This document shows positions 1 to 9,178 of a stretch of DNA of 19,631 bases, in pieces. Numbering within the stretch: the first letter of the stretch is position 1; every line of letters begins with the position of its first letter. Both the position numbers and the translations under genes were made by a program. The notes under the pieces are model-generated. The model had not been told where the DNA came from. It was given only the letters and a program-made list of their open reading frames with translations, and made no database searches. This stretch comes from Perkinsus olseni (Eukaryota > Perkinsozoa > Perkinsida > Perkinsidae): NCBI GenBank assembly GCA_013115135.1, contig JABANP010000748.1:1-19631 (forward strand), given 5' to 3'.

Positions 1-139
1 CTCAACATGACCACGGTAGGTAAGTGGTAAAAAATCAATGAGCAAAAACAGCGTGACGCAACTACTGTTCATATCGATCAGGCTCATAGCTCGCGCCCCG
101 CTCATGGTGAGGCCACTAATAACGCAGGCTGGCCACACA
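1..139 (-). repeat. partial 3' LTR of the retrotransposon
   Basis: Read on the minus strand, this stretch begins with TGTGTGGCC right after the polypurine tract, as expected for the 5' edge of a 3' LTR that starts with TG. It is cut by the window end, so its length and terminal CA cannot be seen. I found no matching copy near 4725-5400 that could be the 5' LTR. Confidence 0.5.
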
Positions 140-140
140 T

Positions 141-148
141 CCCCCCTT
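141..148 (-). promoter_or_regulatory. polypurine tract (plus-strand primer site)
   Basis: The minus strand reads AAGGGGGG, overlapping the TAA stop of the integrase frame and directly preceding the TG of the presumed LTR. In LTR elements such a tract resists RNase H and primes second-strand synthesis. Position and base content support the call. Confidence 0.6.
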
Positions 149-2171
149 AGTGGCGAACATGACTGATGCCATGTGACTCCAGCCACTCTGTTACGCGGGG
201 AGGTATGCGTCTGGTTCTGGTGGGGTGGAACCCCTGTTCTCCTAGGATGTCCTCGGCAGTAACCATCTCGTCGGTATCATCAGACCTTGGTAAAACCCAC
301 TTGCCAGAGGCAGTTCTATCGAGGCATCCAACGAGAAACTTCTCTCCTTCTCTTCTTTTAAACTCGGCCATGTAGCAAATAGTCGGACCTCCATCGACAG
401 TAGTGAGCTGACGAATAACCAACCATTCACCGCCTCTTAGGTCGGCAAGGGCGATCCCTAGTGGCATTTGCCCCCGGAGCATAGACGATAAATGGGCTCG
501 ATGCGGCCCAGTCTCGTCTTCCCGCTTTTTCTCAGAATCATCCTCATAATAAGGCAAGAGATGAGATAAAGGGGCAGGAAACTTTCTCCCCTTCAGAAAA
601 TAGAGGTAACAATTCTTAGGGTCACGGCGATCCACCTCGAAAGGACCCTCAACGCGGCGACGGCCATCAATAACTCTGTAGAGGCGGACCTTGTCGCCAG
701 CGTGGAAAACGTTGAGCTGAGTGCAGGAGACTACCGACTTCATCTCGGCAGCTAACTGCTGCTCATTCCTCACCTGAGTGAGCAGAGCATAAGCTGACCC
801 AACCCACTCATGCAGCTTCAACCAGGTGTTAGCAGCGCCTTCAGCATCAGCTACTTCGGACTCATCGTCGGAGTCGTCACCACAAGCAGGGAGGGACACG
901 AGCCCAGGTGAAGGAGCTCCAGTAGCAAGTTCATGAGGGGAAAGATGAGTGTCATAGAGAGTCGAGTGATTATGGACCATGATAGCCACCAGAGCTGCCG
1001 CCCACCACGGAGTAGAGTATCCCCTCCTATCAGACTGTGCAGTCTGGATCGAGGATTTTATATCACGAATGAGCCTTTCAGTCAATCCTTGGCTCTGCGG
1101 CCTCCGAGGCACTCCTGGCCTTAAGGAGATTCCCATCATACGTAGGAACATGGCCAGCTCTCTTGACTGATGAGCCCCTGCCATATCCATCTGAAGTGTT
1201 GAAGGAACACCATAGCAGGCACACCACTGGAGCAGAGCCTGGACCACATCCCGGGTACTCGTGGATTCAGAAGGAACTGCCAGAGCAACTCGTGTCCCCT
1301 CATCCACAATGACACACAAGTGCTTCCAACCGCCAGGGCTCGACTCAGGAAGTCCCCCCAGCTTAGCATCGTTAGGCTTGGTCATGAAGTCGAGCTGGAT
1401 GTTAGTGAATCTTCCTGAGTTCCTCTTCCGCACTAGTGGCTGGGCAGGTTCTCTGGCGAAGGATTTTCCCATTTGACATTCATGACAGTTGGCGACCGCC
1501 TTGCGAACATCAGCCACCAGCGAGTCCCAGGCATATCCCGCCTTCCAGATAGACTCGCAAGCACGAGGAGCGCCCTGATGTGCCGCCAACAACGGATGAG
1601 AATGGCCACGGTAAAGTGCCCACTGTCTTGCCCTCGTTGTTGTTAGGTAGACTTTCCAGCTTTCATGGACTAGAGGATCACGGTGTTCAAGCACACCATC
1701 CTCTCCATTCAAGCGGAAGTATGGCCCATGCGCTCCGCCTCGCGCGAGAGCATACGCACTCTGAGTCTGAGGCGTCTTATCAAGCTCATTTTTGAGCGCG
1801 AGAACGAGGTCTCGGAGCTTCACACCCCCGACTTCCGTCTTATCGCAGAAGTCATCGTCGTTGAGAGCTTCCGCTTCAAGCGCTAACACCTCCTCTGGGT
1901 CCATGTTGGCCAGGTCCTTGGTGTCATCAAATCGTGACCTCTGCCCTCCTGCATTTGTCCCCCCTGGCCCGACAGCCAGAACTACATCTGGCACCGGAGG
2001 ATGATCCTCAAGCCGCTCCCCTGGCATGGGATCGTGAGCCAGAGGCGGTGAGGCAGGGACTGTAGGCATGATGCGCACTGTGGCCGAACCGCTCAAGGCA
2101 CAGCTGTTCATCAAGAACACAGAGTACCACCGCCGCTTGTCTTCTAGGATGAGCTGACGACCCCTCTTCCT
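147..2171 (-). CDS. retrotransposon integrase frame (3' part of pol)
   Basis: The open frame runs from just after a TAG (2172-2174) to the TAA at 147-149. The first 100 nt have no ATG, and the frame already reads like protein (RQLILEDKRRWYSVFLMNS) inside the end of the upstream RT frame, so it is probably joined by a frameshift and not started anew. Counting residues from codon 2118-2120: an HHCC-type zinc site (H175, H181, C212, C215), then the DDE core with D244 (QLDF), D312 (MDMAGAH) and E348 (GLTERL), with 35 residues between the second D and the E. A GPF-type module (RVEGPFEV) follows, then a tail of about 120 residues. All catalytic residues are present. The product would insert the element's cDNA into chromosomal DNA in the nucleus. 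Confidence 0.9.
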   Translation of the reverse strand, partial: RKRGRQLILEDKRRWYSVFLMNSCALSGSATVRIMPTVPASPPLAHDPMPGERLEDHPPVPDVVLAVGPGGTNAGGQRSRFDDTKDLANMDPEEVLALEAEALNDDDFCDKTEVGGVKLRDLVLALKNELDKTPQTQSAYALARGGAHGPYFRLNGEDGVLEHRDPLVHESWKVYLTTTRARQWALYRGHSHPLLAAHQGAPRACESIWKAGYAWDSLVADVRKAVANCHECQMGKSFAREPAQPLVRKRNSGRFTNIQLDFMTKPNDAKLGGLPESSPGGWKHLCVIVDEGTRVALAVPSESTSTRDVVQALLQWCACYGVPSTLQMDMAGAHQSRELAMFLRMMGISLRPGVPRRPQSQGLTERLIRDIKSSIQTAQSDRRGYSTPWWAAALVAIMVHNHSTLYDTHLSPHELATGAPSPGLVSLPACGDDSDDESEVADAEGAANTWLKLHEWVGSAYALLTQVRNEQQLAAEMKSVVSCTQLNVFHAGDKVRLYRVIDGRRRVEGPFEVDRRDPKNCYLYFLKGRKFPAPLSHLLPYYEDDSEKKREDETGPHRAHLSSMLRGQMPLGIALADLRGGEWLVIRQLTTVDGGPTICYMAEFKRREGEKFLVGCLDRTASGKWVLPRSDDTDEMVTAEDILGEQGFHPTRTRRIPPRVTEWLESHGISHVRH

Positions 2172-4725
2172 CTAGCTGTTGGTGCTCATCTCCCCCCAAG
2201 GGGGGTAAGTCAGGCAGCGCAGAAGGCAAGCGGGAGAGTCGGTCAGCAAAGACATTGCGGAGACCATGAATGTGCGTGATGTCTAGCGAGATATGGCGGT
2301 CATGTTGAAGATGATGGCGATGCTGAGCCATGGCGTCAGCAGCCCGAGCAATAGCTGCTTGGTCATAGATGCTGCCATTTAACTTGTCAGTTTGAGACCA
2401 GGCGACTGCGCTAGCATTGTCGCAGTACACCACTACCTTACGGATGTGCTGGCTAGAAGCGGGGAACCAACCGACCCACTTCGCGATGATGTTGAGGCAT
2501 TTCAGAACGGTAAGGTATTCTTTCCGGTTGATATGCGCCTTCCGCAACGATGCGTCAAAAGCTCCAGCATGGCTCTCAAGAAGAACCTTATCGGGCATCG
2601 TAAGGTCGCTCCATTGAGCAGAGGTCGTGGAGGAAGCAGAGTGTAGAAGGATGCCATAGCCATCCGAGGAAGAATCACAATGCGCGACCAGGCAGTCGTG
2701 ATGCGGCGGGACGGAGGAATGCTGGCAGTGCCCGTAGTCGTCAGAGGTAGCCATGGCTAGGAGTTGTTGTAGACGACGTTTTGTGGTGCGGCTGATGGGC
2801 CATTGATGATCCCAGGTGGCACGGGACTGAGGGTTACTTCCCACAGCTGGGGAGCGTCCTGCCCAGCGGCGTAGATGATCACTAGCAGCCCTGCTGCAGG
2901 CATGACACTGGACTCCGTCATACTGCGCGCCAGCAATGCTGAACACCTGCCGACGGGAGATGGTGTCAGAGCCTGGCAGCTTCAGGCCTTCATGTTCCAC
3001 ACAGCGCATGAGTAGGCGGCCATCCGCGGCTCGAGACCAGTACACTCCCATGTGACGAACGGGCTCGGGTGCCAGCTCTCCCAGCCTGGGTGCCGCGACG
3101 GTATCCCGCTTCTCAGGAGGACAAGCAGCTCCGATCAGAGGAGCAATCTCTACCAAGATATCGCGCAGGGCGATGACACGGTCTTCATCGCCGAAGAGGG
3201 CTATATCGTCATAGTAAGGCAGAGCAGAGACACCTCCGCCAATATCCAAAAATTCCTTGGTGTCCCGCCGAGAGACGGCTCTACCCAGCAACCCGGTGTA
3301 GGCACAGTTAAGCAGAAGGGTGACCTGGGCAGCAAGAGCTGCCGGTCCACACCGGATGCCGAAGACGACACGGCCGCAGCGGAAGCTGCGGCCGGCCGTC
3401 CTAATCTTCACACATCGTCCACGGGCCAACCGTATGCGATAAAACGCTTTCTGAAGGTCGATCAGCTCCAGATGGTCATGTAAACCAACCCGGGCGCGGA
3501 GGGTGCCAAGAACTTCGGGTACACTGTGCCCACTATAACTCGCGACTGGAAGGCAGTGGTTTGGGCCTCTCATATCGCTACATAACCGCACTTTCGTGCT
3601 TTTGTGGGTCCCCTGGGAGAGGGGAAAAGTGCAGCACGGTAGGTCGAGTGGTCGCTCGTCAGCTCCAGGCTCCCCTTCGCGCCACCACTTCCGCCGTACC
3701 ATGCCATCCAGCTCTTCAGTGTAACACTGTGTCTCGGCTGGCGAGAGACTATTGAGCATAGGTATGCTGTAGTCCACTTTAGACCTACGAGCGAATCGCT
3801 GGTACTCTTTCAGGCGGTTTCCTTCGAGTCTGACATCGTCCCAGTCGATCTCGAAGGCGTAGAGCTGCTGCGGCTCATCCTTATGCTCTCCAGGCTGGAG
3901 TCGTCTCAGCCGAGCCCTATACTGTGGCGCACCAGGTAGGGGAACCCATACATCGAGGCAGTCTGCGAGCGCCTTCTTAGCTCGCTGGAGAGGACTGGAC
4001 GGCTCTTCAGGAGGAGCATGGTCTACAATTTGATACCCGAGGTAAGATAGGTCTGCCTTGCGGACCAGTAGATCGACCCCAGGTAACGAGTCCACGACTA
4101 AGAGCGGCAGCTGGACCCGGAAACCAGGCCTTTTCACGGACAGAGTAACCCACTCGTTAGCATCCCGGGTACCACCGGCTGTTTGGAGCTGCACCTGTTC
4201 TCCCTCAACAGGAGTAGCCTCCAGCAGGTCAACAATGCCTTTGGTGATGAGGTTCTGAGAGCACATGGTATCGAAGCCGGCCCGCGCGTGAACCAGCCGA
4301 CTCCCTCCCCCGACAGCAGGGCCCGGGGTAGAGACCTCGACTGTTCCGGCGAGTACCTCGGCCTTTCCCATGGTGAGAAGTGCAGTTTCATCACGGTTAG
4401 TCTTACGACTGTCCTCGTGAGATCGGGTACCACCAGGTTTATTCGCCGAACGGGAGTTCTTCGGGCAAGCTCGAGCGAAATGATCAGCAGAACCACAGAT
4501 GGCACATTGCCCTTTCTCAACCCGTTCCTTGGCAAGCGACTCGGTAACACCATTAGCCTTCGCATGATCAATAGCGGTGAGTCTTGACCTCTTCTTAGCT
4601 GGGCCGTCTTGCTCAGTGGCGAAGAATGAAGTAGGTCGCTTTCGCCCTGGTTCACTCGATCCCGGTGACTTAGAGGTTAGGGCCGCTTGTGGGGCTGGCC
4701 TTTTCTCTCGACGCTCAGGAACCAC
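2008..4725 (-). CDS. retrotransposon Gag C-term/protease/reverse transcriptase/RNase H
   Basis: A 905-codon open frame begins at GTG immediately after an in-frame TAG; the first internal ATG is near residue 119, so the true N-terminus is missing or lies in another frame. Domains in order: a basic stretch; a CCHC zinc knuckle (C74, C77, H82, C87) typical of nucleocapsid; a retropepsin-like site GFDTMCSQNLI around D152, where the usual DTG/DSG is changed to DTM; reverse transcriptase with motif A LIDLQKAF (D423) and the YYDD box (504-507); RNase H with D684, E736, D769 and D828 (HGLRNVFADRLSR). It copies element RNA into DNA. The end overlaps the integrase frame by 164 nt in a frame one base forward (+1). 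Confidence 0.9.
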   Translation of the reverse strand: MVPERREKRPAPQAALTSKSPGSSEPGRKRPTSFFATEQDGPAKKRSRLTAIDHAKANGVTESLAKERVEKGQCAICGSADHFARACPKNSRSANKPGGTRSHEDSRKTNRDETALLTMGKAEVLAGTVEVSTPGPAVGGGSRLVHARAGFDTMCSQNLITKGIVDLLEATPVEGEQVQLQTAGGTRDANEWVTLSVKRPGFRVQLPLLVVDSLPGVDLLVRKADLSYLGYQIVDHAPPEEPSSPLQRAKKALADCLDVWVPLPGAPQYRARLRRLQPGEHKDEPQQLYAFEIDWDDVRLEGNRLKEYQRFARRSKVDYSIPMLNSLSPAETQCYTEELDGMVRRKWWREGEPGADERPLDLPCCTFPLSQGTHKSTKVRLCSDMRGPNHCLPVASYSGHSVPEVLGTLRARVGLHDHLELIDLQKAFYRIRLARGRCVKIRTAGRSFRCGRVVFGIRCGPAALAAQVTLLLNCAYTGLLGRAVSRRDTKEFLDIGGGVSALPYYDDIALFGDEDRVIALRDILVEIAPLIGAACPPEKRDTVAAPRLGELAPEPVRHMGVYWSRAADGRLLMRCVEHEGLKLPGSDTISRRQVFSIAGAQYDGVQCHACSRAASDHLRRWAGRSPAVGSNPQSRATWDHQWPISRTTKRRLQQLLAMATSDDYGHCQHSSVPPHHDCLVAHCDSSSDGYGILLHSASSTTSAQWSDLTMPDKVLLESHAGAFDASLRKAHINRKEYLTVLKCLNIIAKWVGWFPASSQHIRKVVVYCDNASAVAWSQTDKLNGSIYDQAAIARAADAMAQHRHHLQHDRHISLDITHIHGLRNVFADRLSRLPSALPDLPPLGGDEHQQLEEEGSSAHPRRQAAVVLCVLDEQLCLERFGHSAHHAYSPCLTASGSRSHARGAA

Positions 4726-5219
4726 CTACCTAACCACCACTCTACCCTTACTACTGTGCACTACAACTTCAACAACGTCGCATATGTCATAAATACTGTT
4801 CGGGCCACACCACGTCGAACAAACTTCCTACTCTGGAACAGTGGATATGGAGTCCATATTATGGACCTCTTACATTCATCTCTCTACTTTCACATTACTC
4901 GCTCAGTCTACCGACCAAGTAAAACCAGTCTTCGGTGACGGCAACTCCTTCACGTCACGAGCGCTGCTATGCGGTAGCTAAGGTGAAGACGTGCGCGACT
5001 ACGACGCCGGATGAAGGCTGAGAAAAGTCGGTGAAAGGCGCGGGACTGAACTGGTGGAACGATAGTGTTGCGTCGGAAATCAGTAATACTTGAAGACCTG
5101 AGGATCTTTCCTCTTGTGGGCAGAAGGCCTCTGTTTCACGGTAAGCACTCGACACCATTATGCGGAAACTGATTTTGCTATTGTAATTGAGTCGAATGAG
5201 CGGACCTACCGTCACACGA

Positions 5220-5258
5220 AGAATTCATCCGAATAGGGAGAAGATTTCGATGAATTCT
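5220..5258. repeat. perfect 10-bp inverted repeat
   Basis: AGAATTCATC at 5220-5229 is matched by its reverse complement GATGAATTCT at 5249-5258, with a 19-nt spacer. It may be the remnant of a small transposon or a protein-binding site. No adjacent gene explains it. Confidence 0.45.
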
Positions 5259-5718
5259 CGTGAACAAACTAAAGTCCCCACCGAAGTCGTTTATTCCGCC
5301 GATTAACGAGTGGTTCACCTAGGTCGAAACGGGCACGGAGGAAGTGCCATGTCCGCGCAACGGGACATCTGGTGTCTCGGTGACGCTCCCGCCACGCTAG
5401 CAAGCTAGCGCCCTGAACTCTGGTTCGAGCCGTCAAGTGCTTCATAGCAGGTCAATTGAATGGGCGCCGTCCTCCCGAAGCTCTTGTATATGCTTATCGA
5501 TGCCTTCGAGAGGTAACTTGTGCCTGCCGCACCGCGATTGCCATTTGTTGCATGGCCTTCGCCCTCGGCGTGGCTTGCCTTAGCGTCACCCTCTCTGCCG
5601 TTGTGAGGCACTGTCGAACTTAGCAATGCCAGTGCGGTGCAAGCCTTGCCCCATCTCGGAGATCATCAGAGGTCTTATGCAGAGCTGCGCTGTTCCAAAA
5701 AAAGACGAGAACTTTCCG

Positions 5719-5795
5719 CTGTGGGAATCGAACTCGGGCGGCGCTCTGAGCGCACAATCCAAACTTTTCCATCGCCGTCATTGTGCCACCCGATG
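5719..5795 (-). pseudogene. tRNA-Ser-like relic
   Basis: On the minus strand a B-box-like GAGTTCGATTCC follows a perfect 5-bp variable-arm-like hairpin (GCGCT-CTG-AGCGC, 5741-5753 on plus). Upstream lie GGCGATGGA and TGGCACAATGA, both close to the D-arm and anticodon-stem entry of eukaryotic tRNA-Ser. The acceptor arms do not pair, the TPsiC stem is poor and the anticodon stem is broken. It is therefore a pseudogene or the head of a tRNA-derived SINE, not a working tRNA. Confidence 0.35.
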
Positions 5796-6213
5796 ACGAC
5801 TCATCTGAGTGTTCAAGGGGCATACATCGGTACTGATGGCATGGAAGTCAGAAACACCGTACTTAAAATGCTGAAGGTAAGAGGGTTTCTCGTCGAGCGA
5901 AAACATATGTCGACGAACAAACAGTACATGGTTTCACACTCGTGAACAAGCGTGATATGTAAGCGTTGTCGTTCCTGTTGTGAGGAACCACCATCGACTG
6001 CATGCCGCAGTCCCGGGTTTTCTCTGAATTTGGACTTACCAGCGATTTCGTTAGCAAGGAGCTCTAGGATACTCGTTTGGTGCGGTATGTATGAGAAATT
6101 AGTCTAATTTCATAAGGCTAATTTAATTAGAGACCCCTATTCAAGAGATATGACATGACGCTGAATAAACCAACTTGATTGTGTTATTGATCTTGAGATT
6201 CTCACACACCAGG

Positions 6214-6791
6214 ATGCCACGTCGCATGTGCATGCGTGCAAGTAACGCTCCAGGACTTATCATAGCATACCCGATGAATCTTGTCCAGTATCGTAATGCT
6301 CTGGTGATTCAGGAGACCCCAGGTGGTGCCGCCGGTCGAGAGCTCTTTAAGTTCTTCGACGGCATTGAGCACGAAAATTGGATGCTCAAGTAGATCATCG
6401 CTTTTCCCCGCCCCGTATCTTCTCTTTTCTCAGGGCAAAGTTGGGACGGTTGTCGAGTTCTGGAGAGAATCTAACAGCTGCCTTGCGGGCCGCCGAGCAG
6501 CGTGCTGGTGAGTTCCCGGGGGAATAGACGAGATCGTTATTCGAGCTTGCGCTTCCAAGCCCTCCGCCCTCTATCATCGTGCGTGAGTAAACAGGTTACT
6601 ATGTGCACATGTTGTATATATGCTGTGTAGTTCGGACAGTATAAACTACAGTTTACATCAGAGAACGATAATTCCGAATAATACTCTAACTAGCAAGAAA
6701 GAATGCCAAGGTTGAAAGTCGAGGTTTTACCGAGCCTCGGCCTATCGGTGAAGGAAAATATCAGATGCCATCTGCCATTGGTTCAAATTGA
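6214..6791 (+). CDS. three-exon gene, hypothetical protein of about 115 aa
   Basis: Proposed exons are 6214-6389, 6434-6507 and 6694-6791. Intron 1 (44 nt) runs from GTAGAT to CTTTTCTCAG. Intron 2 (186 nt) runs from a strong GTGAGT to CTAACTAG. Both junctions keep one frame (phases 2 and 1) and remove stops, and the joined exons total 348 nt, a multiple of three. The protein starts MPRRMCMR and passes through FKFFDGIEHENWMLK and an alanine-rich helix-like stretch (TAALRAAEQRA). It ends in a basic then polar tail (GFTEPRPIGEGKYQ) before TGA. No signal peptide or membrane segment is evident. The ATG lies one base after a CACACCAG acceptor-like site, so a 5' UTR exon or trans-splicing is possible. 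I do not recognise the family. A competing reading of the last exon (ATG 6703 to TGA 6841) also looks protein-like, which lowers certainty. Confidence 0.5.
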
Positions 6792-6839
6792 ACAATTTGG
6801 TACTTTCGAACCGGTCAACGATGAAGACAAAATCACAGC

Positions 6840-8928
6840 ATGAGGCATTCCGACGGGATGTTTTCTGATGTGATGTTGTCGGGCCCTTCCAAGCTCTTCG
6901 CTGGACCATCAGGGAGCTTGCAAGATGAATTGAACCATATATTGGCACGAGAGAAGGACACGGTTGAAACGCAGACGGAACCGCTAGAACAGAGAAGCGA
7001 GCAGGAAGAGCTGCTCAGGCAGAAAGTCCAGGACCTTGAAGAAGTTTTGTCTGCAGAGAAGGAAAAGTGTGAACGCAACAACTACTGGAAAAATGCTGTT
7101 ACACAGTGTCTCAGGACCGCGACCTTGTCGAAGGAAGTCGATAGCGTTCGAGCTGAGCTCAGGAGCGCTGTAAGTTATTCTACGTCTCGCGGCATCGCTG
7201 CGGTCTGCTAGCACTGGTGGTTGAGCTCCTCGTGCATGTCAGGCCGCCGATCGACAGAAGGCGCTTTCTGAGGTTCAGAAAGAGCTTGCTAGGACGCAGA
7301 GTGAATTGGAGGGGTTGAGGGAGGTTAAACGAAAACTTGAGAAAGAGCTGGAAAACAGAGGAACTGAAGCGAGGCGAATAAAAGAAGAATACGAAATTGC
7401 GCTTGAACGGCTGAGACAGGAGCTGCAGGATACCAGGGAGGAGGCGTGCCGGAGCGTCGAAGAACAGAAAATGGCCGCTGAGAGGCTCAGGAAGGATCTG
7501 GAAGACGAAAAAGTAAAGTCGGAGAAAAACAAGGAGAATGATGCTATGGAAGTAGAAGGGCTGAGAAAGGAGTTGGGCGAATTACGGTACCGCGTGGCTG
7601 AGCTGGAGCAGGAAGTCGAGTTGAAGAACCGTCTTCTCAGCGAAGGTGAGAATCGAATGGAAGAAGTCAGTGAATGGAAGGTGATGGTTGAAAAACTGAG
7701 CCAGGAGCTTGAAGAATCACGACGTGAGAGCTCCGAGCGGGAAGAGCAACTCCGGGCGGTCCAGAAGGAGGTGGATCATGAACGCGGATTGAGCATCGGA
7801 TTGAACGAACAAGTCCAGGAGCTTCAGCGACAGCTTGAGGAGGTTGCTGAGAAAAGCTCGAACGTGGAGAAAACGAAGGAGTTGGAGGAAGCCAGAGATG
7901 AGGTCGAGAGATTGCGTGTAGAAGTGGCTGGCGTTAGGAGAGATGCCGAGGTCCACGAGGAACGAGCCTTGAGGTTAGCGCAGGAAAATGAACGGCTCGA
8001 AACCGAATTGGAGGCATTGAGTGCTCGTGTTGAAGAAAGAGGCCCTGTGGAGGCGCGTCCGAGCGGTGAGCAGGACGCTTTCGAGGAAGAAGTTCCTCAC
8101 AAACCAATTATCGCATTCGGCGAGTTTGCGCATGTCGCAGAAGAGCCTGATGCAAGCGTTTTCCCTCACAGTGAAAGTCTTGAGACGGCTGATGAGGCGA
8201 CGAGGTTGAGTGAGCCTTCTGGAGCAGCTGGCGAGTCTCGAGGGAGTATCTATCACGCTACATCGATGAAAAGATTGTCGAGAAGATTTTCCAGTCAAGA
8301 TGAAGCCCTGAGAGAGTTGGCGAGTGCGCAGGCGCAAATAAGGAACTACAAGCATGAAGTTGAGCGCCTGACGGCGGCACTTCAATACGTGGAAGAAACT
8401 ATTAGAAAAGGGAAAGGCGACAAACTGAAGTTTATGCAGTTCATCGTACCGCGGCCGCTTGGCACGCCGGACGTGTGGTTGCGCTTGTACTTGGACGCTC
8501 GGGAGCGTGACGAAAGGCTGGTCGAATCACAGAAGAAGTCTCGTGAGGAATTTTCTGAATGGTGGTTTCGTGGTCACCACAGCTCAGACGAGGACTCTGA
8601 TGGAAGTATGTCCGAATGGATCAGATCTGTCGGGCTTAGCCCTAGGTGAGCAGACTACCGGGTTCCGGTAGCCGGGGAGTGCGGAGCGGAAATAGTCGGT
8701 GTAGGTTGAAACCATCGCGCCTTCGTCGAAGACTTCGGAGGGATGGAGCGAACTCCCGGAGTCGTTTGAAGGTGGGCTTCTGTCGGCTCATCGAACAATC
8801 GGAGTTTTTTGGTCATCCCCGCGCAGTCACCTCGGCGACTGGCGTCACCACGGCGCCTCCTCCCTCCGCTTAAATTGCCTGATGCAAGTACGGAGTGGCA
8901 GTCGTCGATGAGCGTTATGGACTCGTAA
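6840..8928 (+). CDS. long coiled-coil protein, about 633 aa, four exons
   Basis: Proposed exons are 6840-7169, 7243-8645, 8705-8771 and 8827-8928, totalling 1902 nt in one frame. Intron 1 (73 nt) has a consensus GTAAGT and TGTCAG. Introns 2 (59 nt, GTGAGC...GTGTAG) and 3 (55 nt, GTGGGC...CGCGCAG) replace the apparent TGA at 8647, which lies inside a donor. From about residue 29 to 376 the protein is an almost unbroken heptad-rich coiled coil full of E, K, R and L. It then has an acidic linker, a second coil (about 461-502), an acidic patch (SSDEDSDGS) and a basic SPRR-repeat tail. Such proteins usually act as structural, centrosomal, Golgi-tether or cytoskeletal rods; sequence alone does not choose between these. 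The start is the first ATG after an in-frame TGA (6822). Alternatives are ATG 6703 spliced at 6800 to 6913, or ending at 8649. Confidence 0.72.
7170..7242 (+). other. intron 1 of the coiled-coil gene
   Basis: The donor is GTAAGT and the acceptor GTCAG. The intron interrupts the heptad pattern exactly between two codons (phase 0), and the coil continues without a break in exon 2. This is the cleanest splice pair in the gene and serves as a model for the others. Confidence 0.8.
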
Positions 8929-9178
8929 TAACTGAGAGTCTGCTCTCTTGCGTAGTTCATCCGATGTTTTGTACTCGAGGCTTCTGATTTCATCTTCAGC
9001 TTTATAGTGACGCCAATGAGTGAATCCGGTCCGGAGAAGATGGCAAGAGTGGCTGACCGATGAAATTGTTTTCCCCATTATTATGACAGTAACTGCATGG
9101 TTGTATTTATTGGTGAGTTGTCGTGGAAGATGTTAACAAGTGTTGTTACTAGGTTATGATTGTCGAGTTGAAAATAGT
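8929..9178. other. spacer between coiled-coil gene and tRNA-Met
   Basis: This stretch presumably holds the 3' UTR of the coiled-coil gene; no poly(A) signal or gene is recognisable. Short open frames on the minus strand lack protein-like composition. Confidence 0.4.
9171..9174 (-). terminator. RNA polymerase III terminator of the tRNA gene
   Basis: Minus-strand TTTT lies 5 nt after the 3' end of the tRNA-Met gene, the usual place for a Pol III stop. Confidence 0.7.

Larger units (their letters stand above)
1..4725 (-). mobile_element. LTR retrotransposon, 5'-incomplete, reading right to left
   Basis: On the minus strand the order is zinc knuckle, protease-like site, reverse transcriptase, RNase H, integrase, polypurine tract, start of a 3' LTR. 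Integrase lies downstream of RT-RNase H, which is the Ty3/gypsy-like and retroviral order and not the Ty1/copia order. The two long frames are intact, so the copy is young or was recently active. No initiating ATG, no recognisable Gag capsid and no copy of the left-edge LTR sequence were found to the right of 4725, so the 5' end looks truncated or lies in an unrecognised form. The left LTR runs off the window. Lineage is not certain without a tree. Confidence 0.88.
4726..6213. other. region without a convincing gene
   Basis: Only short open frames with no recognisable domain occur here. The stretch holds a 10-bp inverted repeat (5220-5258), a 16-nt near-palindrome CGCTAGCAAGCTAGCG (5395-5410), a decayed tRNA-Ser-like sequence on the minus strand (5719-5795) and two AT-rich palindromes (6095-6130). 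A GTATGT donor-like site at 6085 could belong to an unrecognised 5' exon of the next gene, but the frame before it has a TAG and no ATG. Confidence 0.5.

Noticed and set aside
4967..5215. Minus-strand 82-codon frame as the missing gag
   Set aside because: No capsid-like or basic composition and no continuity with the pol frame.
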